Notes: generated from the sequence alone by a model not told the origin. A stretch of 64,000 nt of DNA from UBA5336 sp964492485 (GCA_964492485.1 CAZBKM010000007.1:62001-126000), one strand, 5' to 3'. Positions 36,386-45,797 are shown, counted from the first letter of the stretch. Translations and numbers: made by a program.

Positions 36386-37498
36386 TTAGCGCGCAGGATG
36401 GACGGTCCCGTCCTCGACCTGGAAGCGCTGGGCGCGCTCGCCGAAGGCCTCGAACAGCCCGCTTTCGGTGCCGGTTAGCCAGGCCTGGCCGCCCAGGTCG
36501 CAGATTTCGTCGAACAGGGCGGCGCGTCGGTCGCCATCCAGGTGTGCGGCGGCCTCGTCCAGGAGCAGAAGTGGCGCCGGCCCGTCAGCCCGCGCGCGAA
36601 GCGCGTGCGCAGAGGCCAGGATCAGGCCGATCAGCAGGGCTTTCTGCTGGCCTGTGGACGCATCCCGTGCCGGTGCGCCCGTCGGCCGGTGCATCACGCC
36701 CAGATCGGTCCGGTGCGGTCCCTTCAATGTGCGCCCGGCTCTGGCGTCGGCCCCGCGCATGGCGCGCAGGAGGTCCACGAGGCGGTCCCGCAGGTCGAAC
36801 AGCCCGGCGCCCTGTCGGGCCAGGTGTTCAAGGTCGCCTTCCAGCGAAAGATCGGCTTTCGGAAACGGGCCGTCGGGGCGGGCGTCCACGGCCGCCTGCA
36901 GATCGTTCAGCACGTCGACCCGGTTGCGCGCGAGTTCCGCGCCCGCATCGGCCATCCGGGCTTCGAGCGCGTCAGCCCAACCGGGATCCACGTGCCCGCG
37001 CTCCAAGAGCGCGTTGCGTTCGCGCATGGCCTTCTCGTAGCGCGCCGCCGACGCGCCGTGTCCCGGAATGTGGGCCATGACCTGACGGTCGAAGAACCGA
37101 CGGCGCTCTGAGGCGCCGCCCCGAAACACGCCGTCCATCGCAGGGGTGAGCCAGACGAGCCGTATCCGCTCCGCCAGGTCGCCGGCACCCGCCGCCGCTC
37201 CATCGACCCGCACCACGCGCTTGGGCGTGTCGCCGGACCTGTCGAGGCCCACGCCGACGGTCTGTCCCGCCAGGCTCGCGGCCACCGTCCAGAAACCGCC
37301 GGCGCCCTGGCGGGTCAGTTCGGTGAGGGTGGCACCGCGAAGTCCCCTGCCTGGACCCAGCTGGGAGACGGCTTCGATCAGATTGGTCTTTCCGGCGCCG
37401 TTCGGGCCATGCAGGCAGACATGCCGCGTGTCGAGCCGCAGATCGAGGGCGGCATAGTTCCGGTAGTCGGTGAGTCGCAGGCGGGTGAGCGCGGTCAT
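36386..37498 (-). CDS. recF: DNA replication and repair protein RecF
   Basis: This 370-residue protein is a complete RecF, which helps load RecA at gapped DNA. The Walker A motif HGPNGAGKTNLIEAV is near residue 32, the signature-like part is around DASTGQQKALLIGLILASAH, and Walker B PLLLLDEAAAHLD is near residue 300. RLRLTDYRNYAALDLRLD at the start is typical. It lies 45 bases beyond dnaN on the same strand. Confidence 0.96.
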   Translation of the reverse strand: MTALTRLRLTDYRNYAALDLRLDTRHVCLHGPNGAGKTNLIEAVSQLGPGRGLRGATLTELTRQGAGGFWTVAASLAGQTVGVGLDRSGDTPKRVVRVDGAAAGAGDLAERIRLVWLTPAMDGVFRGGASERRRFFDRQVMAHIPGHGASAARYEKAMRERNALLERGHVDPGWADALEARMADAGAELARNRVDVLNDLQAAVDARPDGPFPKADLSLEGDLEHLARQGAGLFDLRDRLVDLLRAMRGADARAGRTLKGPHRTDLGVMHRPTGAPARDASTGQQKALLIGLILASAHALRARADGPAPLLLLDEAAAHLDGDRRAALFDEICDLGGQAWLTGTESGLFEAFGERAQRFQVEDGTVHPAR

Positions 37499-37543
37499 GG
37501 GTCCAGCGTTCTGTCGGCCGGCGGGGCTCCCATGGACGGGCCG

Positions 37544-38662
37544 CTAGACCCGGAGTGGCATCAGCACGTAGCGCGCATGGGCGTCTGCGGGATCCAGGAC
37601 AAGTGCGGGCGAGGCCGGGTCACTGAGCAGAAACTCGGCCTCGCTGGCCTCGATCTGGGCGGCGATATCGAGGAGATATTTCGCATTGAAGCCGATCTCC
37701 ATCGGCTCACTGCCATAATCGGCCTCCAACTCCTCTTCGCCTTGACCGGTCTCGGCATGGTTTACCGCCAGGGTGAGGCGGCCGGCCTCAAGCGACATCT
37801 TCACCGAGCGCGAGCGTTCGGCCGAGACGGTGGCGACCCGGTCCACCGCGGACTCGAACGCCTTGTTGTCGATCACCAGGCGGCGCTCGTTCGACTTCGG
37901 GATGACGCGGGCATAGTCGGGAAACGACCCGTCAATCAGCTTGGCCGTCAGGACGGCGCGCCCGGCCCGCACCACGATCTTCGTGTCGGAGATCTCGAGC
38001 GCCACGGGCGCCTGGGTCGTGTCGATCAGGCGTCGGGCTTCGGCAATGGCCTTTCGCGGCACGATCACGCCTTCCAGGCCCTTGGCGCCCTCAGGTGCGG
38101 GGATCTCGGCCAGCGCAAGACGGTGGCCGTCGGTGGCCACGGTGCGCAGCACAGGCCCCGACTCGCCGTCCGTCGCGTGCAGGTAGACCCCGTTCAGATA
38201 GTAGCGGGTTTCCTCCGTGGAGATGGCAAACCGGGTCTTGTCGATCAGGCGGCGCAGGTCCTCGGGGGCGATCTCGAATCGCGTGGCGGTGTCGTCGGAG
38301 GCCATGGTCTGGAAATCCGTCGCCGGAAGTGTCGGCAGCGCGAAATTCGATCGGCCGGCGCGGATCGAGAGACGTTCGTTCTCCGGCTGCAGTTCGAGTT
38401 CGACATCGGCGCCGGATGGCAGCTTCCGGACAACGTCGAACAGCGTGCCGGCCGGCGCGGTGATCGCGCCTTCGCGCTCGATCCGGGCCTCCGCCGAATC
38501 GATGGCCTCGATATCCAGATCCGTGGCCGTCAGGGTCAGAGTTCCGGAACGCGCGGTCAGCAGCACGTTCGACAGGATCGGGATCGTATTGCGACGCTCC
38601 ACGACGTTCTGGACATGGGACAGCGCATTGAGGAGGTCGCCGCGTTCGATGGTCAGTTTCAT
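37544..38662 (-). CDS. dnaN: DNA polymerase III beta sliding clamp
   Basis: This 372-residue protein is the ring-shaped clamp that tethers the replicative polymerase. MKLTIERGDLLNALSHVQNVVERRNTIPILSNVLL at the start, FALPTLPATDFQ in the middle and YVLMPLRV at the very end are characteristic, and the length is standard for three clamp domains. Start 38662 is chosen at MKLTIERG; the open frame extends upstream to 38788 through the dnaA-dnaN spacer hairpin, which is not coding. Confidence 0.97.
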   Translation of the reverse strand: MKLTIERGDLLNALSHVQNVVERRNTIPILSNVLLTARSGTLTLTATDLDIEAIDSAEARIEREGAITAPAGTLFDVVRKLPSGADVELELQPENERLSIRAGRSNFALPTLPATDFQTMASDDTATRFEIAPEDLRRLIDKTRFAISTEETRYYLNGVYLHATDGESGPVLRTVATDGHRLALAEIPAPEGAKGLEGVIVPRKAIAEARRLIDTTQAPVALEISDTKIVVRAGRAVLTAKLIDGSFPDYARVIPKSNERRLVIDNKAFESAVDRVATVSAERSRSVKMSLEAGRLTLAVNHAETGQGEEELEADYGSEPMEIGFNAKYLLDIAAQIEASEAEFLLSDPASPALVLDPADAHARYVLMPLRV

Positions 38663-38729
38663 GGCCAGGCCTCTTGGTGTGGTTCTGCTGCCCGTTCCGG
38701 CGTCCCGAAAGAGCGGCGCGCGGCGGAAA

Positions 38730-38759
38730 TCGGCCCGCCTCGAGACCGAGGCGGGCCGA
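38730..38759 (-). terminator. Perfect hairpin in the dnaA-dnaN spacer
   Basis: TCGGCCCGCCTCG (38730-38742) and CGAGGCGGGCCGA (38747-38759) form a perfect 13-pair stem with a four-base loop. On the minus strand it lies 41 bases after the dnaA stop and is followed by only TTTCC, so it could be a partial terminator or a transcript processing/stability element between dnaA and dnaN. Confidence 0.65.
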
Positions 38760-38800
38760 CACACTTGGACAATTCGCACAAAATGCAAGCCCCCGCAGGG

Positions 38801-40294
38801 TTATTGCGATGCCTGCAGGTCGTACACCGCATCACGGACGCGCTCCACATGGTCGGCAACGTCGGGATGTGTGCCAAGCAGCTTCGCAATCTTGCGCACC
38901 GCATGAATGATGGTGGCGTGGTCGCGGCCGCCGAACGCATTGCCGATCTGCGGGTATGACTTGGTCGTCATGTCCCGGCAGAGATACATCGCGATCTGCC
39001 GAGGATACACCAGGTTTTGCGCCTTTGACGGAGATTCCAGTTCCGACTTGGACACGCCGAACACCCGCATGGCCGCCTTCTTCACCACTTCCAGCGTCGG
39101 CGCCTTCATCTCGCCCTGCTGGCGGCGCACGACGGCTTCCAGCATCTTCATGTCGGGCGCCTGGGGCTCCCGGCTACCGATGCAGGCCTCCGCATAGAGG
39201 CTCCACAGCACGCCGCACAGCTCCCGGCCGGGACCGCGGACCCGCCGACAGATCCAGGCCGCCAGCTCCTCGTCGACAATGAAGGCGGGCTGTTTCGCCT
39301 GCAGGAGCTGCGCATGGGTGCGCACGATCTCCAGGCGCATCGCGTCATCAGGCAGGCCGACTTCCGCCGTCGTGGCCCCGCGCAGCTCGCCCTGAAGGCT
39401 TGCCGACAGGCCCTTCAGCTCGCCCGCCCCGGCATCGGCCGTCAGCACGACGGTCCCGCCATTGGTCCGCACCGCCCGGATGTTCGCGAAGAACTCCGCC
39501 TCCGATTTCGGCCGCTTGGCGATCCATTGAAGATCGTCGATCAGCAGGATGTCGCCGGACCTGACATGGGCCTTCAGCGCGCGGGTATCGCGTGCCATGG
39601 CACCGTCCACATATTCGGAGGAGAACATCTCCGCCGTCATGTAGACCACGCGCCGTCCCGATCCGTCGGACACGATGGCCTGCTGCGCCGCCGACAGGAG
39701 ATGGGTCTTGCCCGTGCCCTGCTTCCCATGCAGCAGGACCAGACCGCCCATGATGGGCTCGCCCGCCGCGATGTGGCGCATGATCCGGACGGCCGCCTCG
39801 TTCGACGGGCCCGTCACAAGCGTGTCGAACGTCTCATGCAGACGGTCGGGGGACACGCCGGCAGCCCGCGCCTCCGCGGCGCCGGTTTCAGCCGGCATGG
39901 TGGAGGCTGCAGCTCCGTCCGCCTCCGTGCCGGGGTCCTGCGCCCAGGGGTCGCCGACCAGGTCCTGCAGAACAGGGGCCTCGGTCGCCCAACAGGCGAG
40001 CCGCAGCCGCCGCTGCTTGGCATCATGTGCCCGCCAGATGCGCTGGATCAGGCGTGTGTGTTCAGACCCGACCCGGTCAAAAGTATACCGCGTACGCGTG
40101 GCGATCACGACTTCGCCTTCAACTTCTGCGACAAATCGAAGGTCGCTGATATACCGGTTATAATCGTCGGCGGTCACGCGCCGCCGAAGGTCGCGCGCAA
40201 CCTTGTGCCAGATTTCCGGCGCGCCAGCCGTTTCCTGCTCCCGACGGGTCTTTCCCGGGCCTGAAGTTCTTTCATTTTCTGCTTGCGAGACCAT
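38801..40294 (-). CDS. dnaA: Chromosomal replication initiator DnaA
   Basis: This 497-residue protein has all four DnaA domains. Domain I is at residues 25-110, a low-complexity alanine-rich linker follows (about 115-145), domain III spans about 150-380 with Walker A GKQGTGKT (190-197) and Walker B LLIDD (250-254), and domain IV ends with YPRQIAMYLCRDMTTKSYPQIGNAFGGRDHATIIHA, the DnaA-box-binding signature. Box VII is unusual: SLQGELRG replaces the common RLRSRF, so the arginine-finger position is Glu303. Start 40294 is taken at MVSQAENE; the upstream open frame is not DnaA-like. Confidence 0.95.
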   Translation of the reverse strand: MVSQAENERTSGPGKTRREQETAGAPEIWHKVARDLRRRVTADDYNRYISDLRFVAEVEGEVVIATRTRYTFDRVGSEHTRLIQRIWRAHDAKQRRLRLACWATEAPVLQDLVGDPWAQDPGTEADGAAASTMPAETGAAEARAAGVSPDRLHETFDTLVTGPSNEAAVRIMRHIAAGEPIMGGLVLLHGKQGTGKTHLLSAAQQAIVSDGSGRRVVYMTAEMFSSEYVDGAMARDTRALKAHVRSGDILLIDDLQWIAKRPKSEAEFFANIRAVRTNGGTVVLTADAGAGELKGLSASLQGELRGATTAEVGLPDDAMRLEIVRTHAQLLQAKQPAFIVDEELAAWICRRVRGPGRELCGVLWSLYAEACIGSREPQAPDMKMLEAVVRRQQGEMKAPTLEVVKKAAMRVFGVSKSELESPSKAQNLVYPRQIAMYLCRDMTTKSYPQIGNAFGGRDHATIIHAVRKIAKLLGTHPDVADHVERVRDAVYDLQASQ

Positions 40295-40838
40295 TATGGT
40301 TCGCCCCCTTATCGCTGTGCACCTCAGATACCAACTGCACACACACGCCTTCCTGCCCCGCGCCCGAAAACGCGACCCCTTGATACTCAGTGCTCGGAAG
40401 AACTTCGTTGGTAAATGGAAGCTAGCCAAGCGGTCCAAATCTGGCAATACCGTTTCACGGCTCCCCGGCCAAAGAATCCATCTTGACTTTCGCTTTAGGT
40501 CGCACTGGATCAATAAAACAAAGTAAAAACAACGTATTTTATAAGCCGGGCAGGCTTGCGTTAACCCGCCGCAGGGCTGGCGGACACGGACACGGTGCGC
40601 CGTTTGGCGGCACGCGTTCGCCCATTGGCCACAGGCGCGATTTTTCGCGCGTTTTGACCTATTTGGGGGTTGACCGAAGCGCCGTTTTTCACCCTTCGCA
40701 CGCGGTCGTGATCCGCCCTGAGCGCGCACAACGGCAAAGCGAGCCGGGCGGAAGGCCGCCGGCTGAACATGAGTGGAGTTTGTCCTGGCGTGTGACGGGC
40801 GGCGACGTCGCGGGCCGCCCGAGCGGCCGGAGGCGGGC
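40295..40838. promoter_or_regulatory. dnaA upstream region (544 bases)
   Basis: This spacer between rpsT and dnaA (both minus) must hold the dnaA promoter. Bases 40400-40560 are AT-rich, with an A/T run at about 40511-40545. I found no perfect DnaA box (TTATNCACA) on either strand; the best near match is TTGGCCACA near 40627, with two differences. No gene is supported here although a few short frames are open. It is therefore not called as the replication origin. Confidence 0.5.
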
Positions 40839-41102
40839 CTAGCCCATCGCCCTGACGCGGCGGCTGAGACGCGAGACTTTCCGCGCCGAAGTGTTCTTGT
40901 GCATCACGCCCTTGGTCGCGGCGCGCATAATTTCCGGTTGTGCCTCGCGCAGCGCATTCTGGGCCGCCGACTTGTCGCCCGAGGCAATGGCTTCCTCGAC
41001 CCGGCGCACGAAGGTGCGCACACGCGACCGGCGAGCCTTGTTGATCTCGGTACGGCGCGCGATCTTGCGCACCATCTTCTTGGCAGACTTCGTGTTGGCC
41101 AT
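40839..41102 (-). CDS. rpsT: 30S ribosomal protein S20
   Basis: This 87-residue basic protein begins MANTKSAKKMVRKIARRTEINKARRSRVRTFVRR and has ALREAQPEIMRAATKGVMHKNTSARKVSRLSRRV at the end, the standard S20 sequence. It binds 16S rRNA early in 30S assembly. Its position immediately before dnaA is conserved in many alphaproteobacteria, including Caulobacter. Confidence 0.97.
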   Translation of the reverse strand: MANTKSAKKMVRKIARRTEINKARRSRVRTFVRRVEEAIASGDKSAAQNALREAQPEIMRAATKGVMHKNTSARKVSRLSRRVRAMG

Positions 41103-41223
41103 GCTGACTGTATCTCCGTAGGTCCCGGCTCGGACAAGGCGCGGGTTATGACGCCAAGGGCCCGCGGCGTCAAGGCGATGCGACGCCCGCCGGGGCGGTG
41201 GGGCCTGGCACCGTCGGCCTGCG

Positions 41224-42018
41224 TCAGTCTGCCGGATTGGGCGGCTTGAAATGCGGCGCCCGCTTCTCGAGCGCGGCTTCCATGCCTTCGTTCTGATCGT
41301 CCGTGGCGAACAGGGACTGCAGGGCCCGTCGCTCGAACAGGAGGCCGGCCTGGAGCGTCGTTTCGTAGGCCGACTGCACCAATTCCTTGATGGTCAGCGT
41401 GGCGGCATAGGGCATGGCCGCAATCTTGCGGGCGAGCGCGCGCGCTTCGTCCAGGAGGTCGTCTGCGGCAATCACCCGGCTGACCAGACCGCAGCGCTCC
41501 GCCTCCTCGGCTTCCAGCGCGCGCCCGGTCAGGCAAAGCTCCATCGCCTTCGACTTGCCGATCAGACGGGTCAGCCGCTGGGTGCCCCCCGCACCGGGCG
41601 AGATGCCCATGGTGATCTCATGCTGGCGGAACTTGGCCTTGTCGCCTGCCAGGATGATGTCGCACATCATGGCGAGTTCGCAGCCGGCCCCCGACGCGTT
41701 GCCGTTCACCGCGGCGATGATCGGGGTGCGCAATGCGGCGATCCGCGGCCAGGTTCCGCCCATCACATCATTAAAGAAGCTCTTGGGATAGGTGAGGTCT
41801 GCTAGCTCGCTGACATCGAGCCCGGCCGAGAACAGCTTTGGCGTTCCGGTCAGAACCACGCACCGGACCGCGCTGTCTGTGTCCAGGGCCTCAAGGGCCT
41901 CGACGAGCTCCCTCGCCATCTCGGCATTGATCGCGTTCAGGGCATCGGGACGGTTGAGGCTGACGGTGGCGATGGCCGCATCGGTGTCGCGGTCAACCTT
42001 CAGGGTCTCATACGTCAT
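41224..42018 (-). CDS. Enoyl-CoA hydratase/isomerase family protein
   Basis: This 264-residue crotonase-fold protein has the oxyanion-hole motif AAVNGNASGAGCELAMMCDI and the catalytic region FRQHEITMGISPGAGGTQRLTRLIG with the two glutamates at the usual places (HEITMG and the downstream conserved segment). It likely hydrates 2-enoyl-CoA in beta-oxidation. The start 42018 gives MTYETLKVDRD; a longer frame to 42105 lacks family similarity. It is the most upstream gene of the rpsT-dnaA group on this strand, with 121 bases to rpsT. Confidence 0.92.
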   Translation of the reverse strand: MTYETLKVDRDTDAAIATVSLNRPDALNAINAEMARELVEALEALDTDSAVRCVVLTGTPKLFSAGLDVSELADLTYPKSFFNDVMGGTWPRIAALRTPIIAAVNGNASGAGCELAMMCDIILAGDKAKFRQHEITMGISPGAGGTQRLTRLIGKSKAMELCLTGRALEAEEAERCGLVSRVIAADDLLDEARALARKIAAMPYAATLTIKELVQSAYETTLQAGLLFERRALQSLFATDDQNEGMEAALEKRAPHFKPPNPAD

Positions 42019-42559
42019 CTGGGAAAATCCTTCAGTCGACCTTGCCAGGGGGATGCAAGCGGGCCTCCGGGCCGTGGGCTCGGTCTGTCTTCGGGTGGAA
42101 GGCAATCATCTCCCTGCGCCCCGGCGGCATGTGCATCGGTCGTCCATGTCCTTGGGCATGTCCCGGGCGCTATACGCCATCGTGCGCCCGGCGTCACCCT
42201 GCCCGGTCGCGGGGAATTGGCGGGCGATCGTGGCGCGCGTCCCGCCCCGGTCAAAACGTGCTCGATTGAGGTGCCCCAAGGTACAGAATTTACGAAATAC
42301 GCAATTGTTTACAGCAAATTATAGTACATTCTCTCATCATGGAGCATTAAAACTTTGGGTTAAAATTCCAGTAAAATCGCTATTTAAGCGAAAACATCTC
42401 AAGACTGCGACTTTTGTGACACACCCATTCCGAAAACATGACAGTCTTATCACATGACATTGACGCTCTTAAACCGCCCCGATTAGGCATGCCTCTAAGT
42501 CCAGCCAAAACGGCATGGGCTGCCAAAAAAACACATAGATGCAGATCGGAGGTTCCAAA
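42019..42559. promoter_or_regulatory. Upstream region of the first TonB receptor (541 bases)
   Basis: The left part (42019-42270) is GC-rich and holds the enoyl-CoA hydratase promoter region. The part at 42275-42470 is markedly AT-rich. A promoter-like pair TTGACG (42460-42465) and ATTAGG (42482-42487), 16 bases apart, resembles one before the second receptor. GGAGG at 42548-42552 precedes the GTG start. No gene is supported. Confidence 0.45.
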
Positions 42560-45500
42560 GTGAACGGGTATTCCTGGAAATACCGCCTTCTGGCCTCGTC
42601 CGTTTTCGCGGGCCTGGTCTCGGCGGCAATCGGAACGCCTGCGCTAGCGCAGGAAACCGTGGAAGAAGCCAACAGCACGGCCGGCACGGCCGCCGAAGAG
42701 GTGAGCCGTCAGGAGACGATCCTGGTCACCGGTTCAAGGATCGGTCAGAGCAATTTCAGTGCGGCGACGCCTGTTGCGGTGTTCAACTCCGAACAGATCG
42801 ACCTGACGGGGGCGGTGAATACGGCGGAATTGCTTCGCACACTGCCGGCCACGGGGGTCTCGGGCTTCACGTCGACCAATTCGAACTTCTTCACCCAGGG
42901 GTCGGGTGTGAACACGGTCGAGCTGCGCAACCTGTCCGAGGACCGGACCCTGGTTCTGGTCAATGGTCGTCGGTTCGTGGCCGGCGTCCCGGGGACCAAT
43001 GCGGTGGACTTCAATTCCATCCCGACCGAATTCATCGAACGGGTCGACGTCGTGACCGGTGGCGCCTCGTCGATCTATGGTTCGGACGCCCTGGCCGGTG
43101 TGGTCAACGTGATCCTGAAGGACGACTTCGACGGGATGGTCGCCTCCTACCAGGGTGGCATCAGCGATTATGAGGATGACGAGACCCACAAGCTGTCGCT
43201 GACCTTTGGCACCGACTTCGCCGAGGGGCGGGGGAATGCGCTGGCCTCGATCTCCTACTCGACCGAGGGTGGGGTCTTCGCCCGCGACCGCGGCGAGCAG
43301 AACCGCGACGTGGACGGATTCTCCAACGCCTTTTTCGGTTTGGACAACTGGCAGGAGTCCCAGATTCCGTTCTACAGCTCGTTCTCCGAACGCGGGCGGA
43401 TCCAGATCCCCGGCGTGGACGACGATTTCGTGTTCGACGAGCGTACCGGCGAGGTCCGTCCGTTCCAGTCTGCCGACGAGAATGGCGACCCCGTCGACGG
43501 GTTCAACCGTCAGGGCTTCCGCGCGATCGCGGTACCGACCGAGCGGCTCCTCTTCTCGTCGGTCGTGAACTATGAGGCGAACCGCTACGCCAACTTCTTC
43601 TTCGAGGGGACCTACGCCTCCACCGATACCCAGTCGGAGCTGGAGCCGTTCCCGCTGTCATCGGAAGACATCTTCGGCGACAACCTGGCCCAGCTCGTCG
43701 ATACCGACGGGGACGGCGTGGAAGATGCCGGGCGCTTCGGGATTCCGATCCTGAACCCCTTCGTTCCGGAGGGTATCCGGGCGCAGGCCCGTCTCGGCGC
43801 CGACCTTGACGGCGATGGCGTGCAGGACATCGCAGACGAGGACCTGGTCGTCGGCTTCGCCCGGCGGACGACGGAACTCGCCCAGCGTGGCGCCGACAAC
43901 CTCCGTCAGACCGCACGTGCGGTGATCGGCATGGAAGGCGACGTCTACGACACCGACACCTGGACCTATGAGGTCAGCCTGAACATTGGCCGCACGACCC
44001 AGGCCCAGCGGTCGACCGGGCAGATCAACGTCGTCAATTTCCGCAACGCGCTGAACGTGACGGAGCAGGACGGCGAGCTGGTCTGCGCCGACGAGATCGC
44101 CCGGCTACAGGGGTGTGCGCCGATCAACATCTTCGGCGAAGGGTCCATTTCGCAGGAGGCTGCGGCCTATACCCGTGCGCCATCTTCAGTGGATGCGGAA
44201 GTGACGCAGTTCGTCGCCAACGCCTTCGTGACCGGCGAGATCGGCCTCAATTCGCCCATGGCGGAAGAGCCGGTGAAGACGGTGATCGGTGCGGAGTACC
44301 GCTCCGAGCGTTCGGAGGTCGTTCCGGATGCGCTGAGCCAGGTGGGCCTCAACGCCGGCAACATCTCCCCGGTCGTCCGGGGCGACTTCCAGGTAGCGGA
44401 AGCGTTCGCGGAGCTTGAGGTGCCGCTGATCCAGGGTCGGCAGTATGCCGAGGATCTGACGGTCAATCTTTCGGCGCGGGCGTCGGACTACACCACGGTG
44501 GGCCAGACCTTCGCCTGGGCGACGAACGTCCAGTACAGCCCGGTGGAGAGCCTGCGCTTCCGTGCCCAGTATGCCGAGGCAGTGCGTGCGCCGAACATCT
44601 CCGAACTGTTCCAGCCCCTGTCGGAGACCTTTGAGGGCGGCGACGACCCGTGCCGCGGGGCCACCCTGTCAGGTGGCCAGCCGGCCTTCCTGAACACGGC
44701 GAACGATGCCACGAGCGGTGTGGATGCCTCGACGGTGGGCAGCCCCACGGCGCAGGCCTGCCTGGCCGACCCGCTCGTTGCGGCCCGCGTGGACCGTGAC
44801 GGCGCGTTCGTGCCCAGTCAGGCGGAAGACCAGGGGATTGGCGGCTTCAATGGCGGCAACGAGAACCTGGCAGAGGAAACCGCCCAGACCATTACCCTCG
44901 GCGCTGTGGTGACGCCGCGCAGCGGGAATGAGTGGCTCGACCGGCTCGCCCTGAGCATCGACTACTACAACATCGAGATCGAGGACGCGATCACCACGAT
45001 CGACCGCCAGGTCTCGCTGGACCAGTGCTACGAGGAGAGCGGGGGCACCTATGATCCCTCGACGGTGTTCTGCGAGAACATCGTGCGCTACGACAGCGGG
45101 CCGTTCCTGGGTGCGGTGAACGAGCTGAACGCAATTCAGCAGAACATCGCCACGATCAAGACGGCCGGTGTCGACGTCCAGGCCTCCTACACGCTTCCGT
45201 TCAACGACGTGTTCACCAACACCGACTATCCGCTCGGTGAACTGACCGGCTCGCTGAACTACGGTTACATCGACACCTATGAGCGGGAAGACTTCCCGGG
45301 TGCCGAGCCCCAGGAGTTCGCCGGGTCGTCCGGGATCTTCGAGCACGAGTATCTGCTCGGGCTGGTGTATCGTAACGGCGGCCTGACGGTTGCCTACGAC
45401 ATCAACTGGCTGGACGAGGCCGGTCTGGATACGCCCGACGACGATCTTCGGGTGCCATCTGCCACGTTCCAGGACATCCAGGTGCGCTACGGCTTCGACA

Positions 45501-45652
45501 TGGGGCTGGAACTGGTCGCCGGTGTGGACAACATCGCCGACGAGTTCATCCGGTACGGCGGCGGCTTCGACGACACCGGCACGTATACCGATGCCGCGAT
45601 CTACGATGCCATCGGCCGGCGCTACTATGCCGGGTTCCGGTTCGAATTCTAA
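42560..45652 (+). CDS. TonB-dependent receptor (first of tandem pair)
   Basis: This 1030-residue outer membrane protein has a signal peptide ending AIGTPALA, a TonB-box-like segment (QETILVTGSRI), a plug domain with VLVNGRRFVAG, VDVVTGGASSIYGSDALAGVVN, and a 22-strand barrel ending in YYAGFRFEF with a terminal phenylalanine. It is of the large Caulobacter/Sphingomonad type that takes up complex organic compounds. The start is GTG 42560 with GGAGG upstream; ATG 42539 lacks a site. Two aspartate-rich motifs, DTDGDGVEDAG and DLDGDGVQDIADED, lie about 40 residues apart in what should be an external loop. A strong terminator follows. Confidence 0.93.
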   Translation: MNGYSWKYRLLASSVFAGLVSAAIGTPALAQETVEEANSTAGTAAEEVSRQETILVTGSRIGQSNFSAATPVAVFNSEQIDLTGAVNTAELLRTLPATGVSGFTSTNSNFFTQGSGVNTVELRNLSEDRTLVLVNGRRFVAGVPGTNAVDFNSIPTEFIERVDVVTGGASSIYGSDALAGVVNVILKDDFDGMVASYQGGISDYEDDETHKLSLTFGTDFAEGRGNALASISYSTEGGVFARDRGEQNRDVDGFSNAFFGLDNWQESQIPFYSSFSERGRIQIPGVDDDFVFDERTGEVRPFQSADENGDPVDGFNRQGFRAIAVPTERLLFSSVVNYEANRYANFFFEGTYASTDTQSELEPFPLSSEDIFGDNLAQLVDTDGDGVEDAGRFGIPILNPFVPEGIRAQARLGADLDGDGVQDIADEDLVVGFARRTTELAQRGADNLRQTARAVIGMEGDVYDTDTWTYEVSLNIGRTTQAQRSTGQINVVNFRNALNVTEQDGELVCADEIARLQGCAPINIFGEGSISQEAAAYTRAPSSVDAEVTQFVANAFVTGEIGLNSPMAEEPVKTVIGAEYRSERSEVVPDALSQVGLNAGNISPVVRGDFQVAEAFAELEVPLIQGRQYAEDLTVNLSARASDYTTVGQTFAWATNVQYSPVESLRFRAQYAEAVRAPNISELFQPLSETFEGGDDPCRGATLSGGQPAFLNTANDATSGVDASTVGSPTAQACLADPLVAARVDRDGAFVPSQAEDQGIGGFNGGNENLAEETAQTITLGAVVTPRSGNEWLDRLALSIDYYNIEIEDAITTIDRQVSLDQCYEESGGTYDPSTVFCENIVRYDSGPFLGAVNELNAIQQNIATIKTAGVDVQASYTLPFNDVFTNTDYPLGELTGSLNYGYIDTYEREDFPGAEPQEFAGSSGIFEHEYLLGLVYRNGGLTVAYDINWLDEAGLDTPDDDLRVPSATFQDIQVRYGFDMGLELVAGVDNIADEFIRYGGGFDDTGTYTDAAIYDAIGRRYYAGFRFEF

Positions 45653-45682
45653 GCGCACGCGAAAAAGCGTTATGCGATAGGG

Positions 45683-45714
45683 CGGCGGCCTCCCGGGAGG
45701 CCGCCGTTTTTTTT
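45683..45714 (+). terminator. Intrinsic terminator after the first TonB receptor
   Basis: A perfect 24-base palindrome (arms CGGCGGCCTCCC and GGGAGGCCGCCG, 45683-45706) is followed directly by eight T residues. It lies 31 bases after the stop codon. The stem is nearly the same as the terminator after the second receptor at 49122. Confidence 0.95.
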
Positions 45715-45797
45715 GAACTGGCGCATCGCTCGCGGCGTGCGTGTGCGACGAAAATGACACAACCTATACAAAAGTATGTCGCTTTCGCGACGCGGCG

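Noticed and set aside
40295..40560. Chromosomal replication origin next to dnaA
   Set aside because: The region is AT-rich, but I found no perfect DnaA boxes and related bacteria often have the origin elsewhere.
42266..42470. Horizontally acquired island at the AT-rich stretch before the first TonB receptor
   Set aside because: Only about 200 bases, no mobile genes or end repeats; an AT-rich promoter region explains it.
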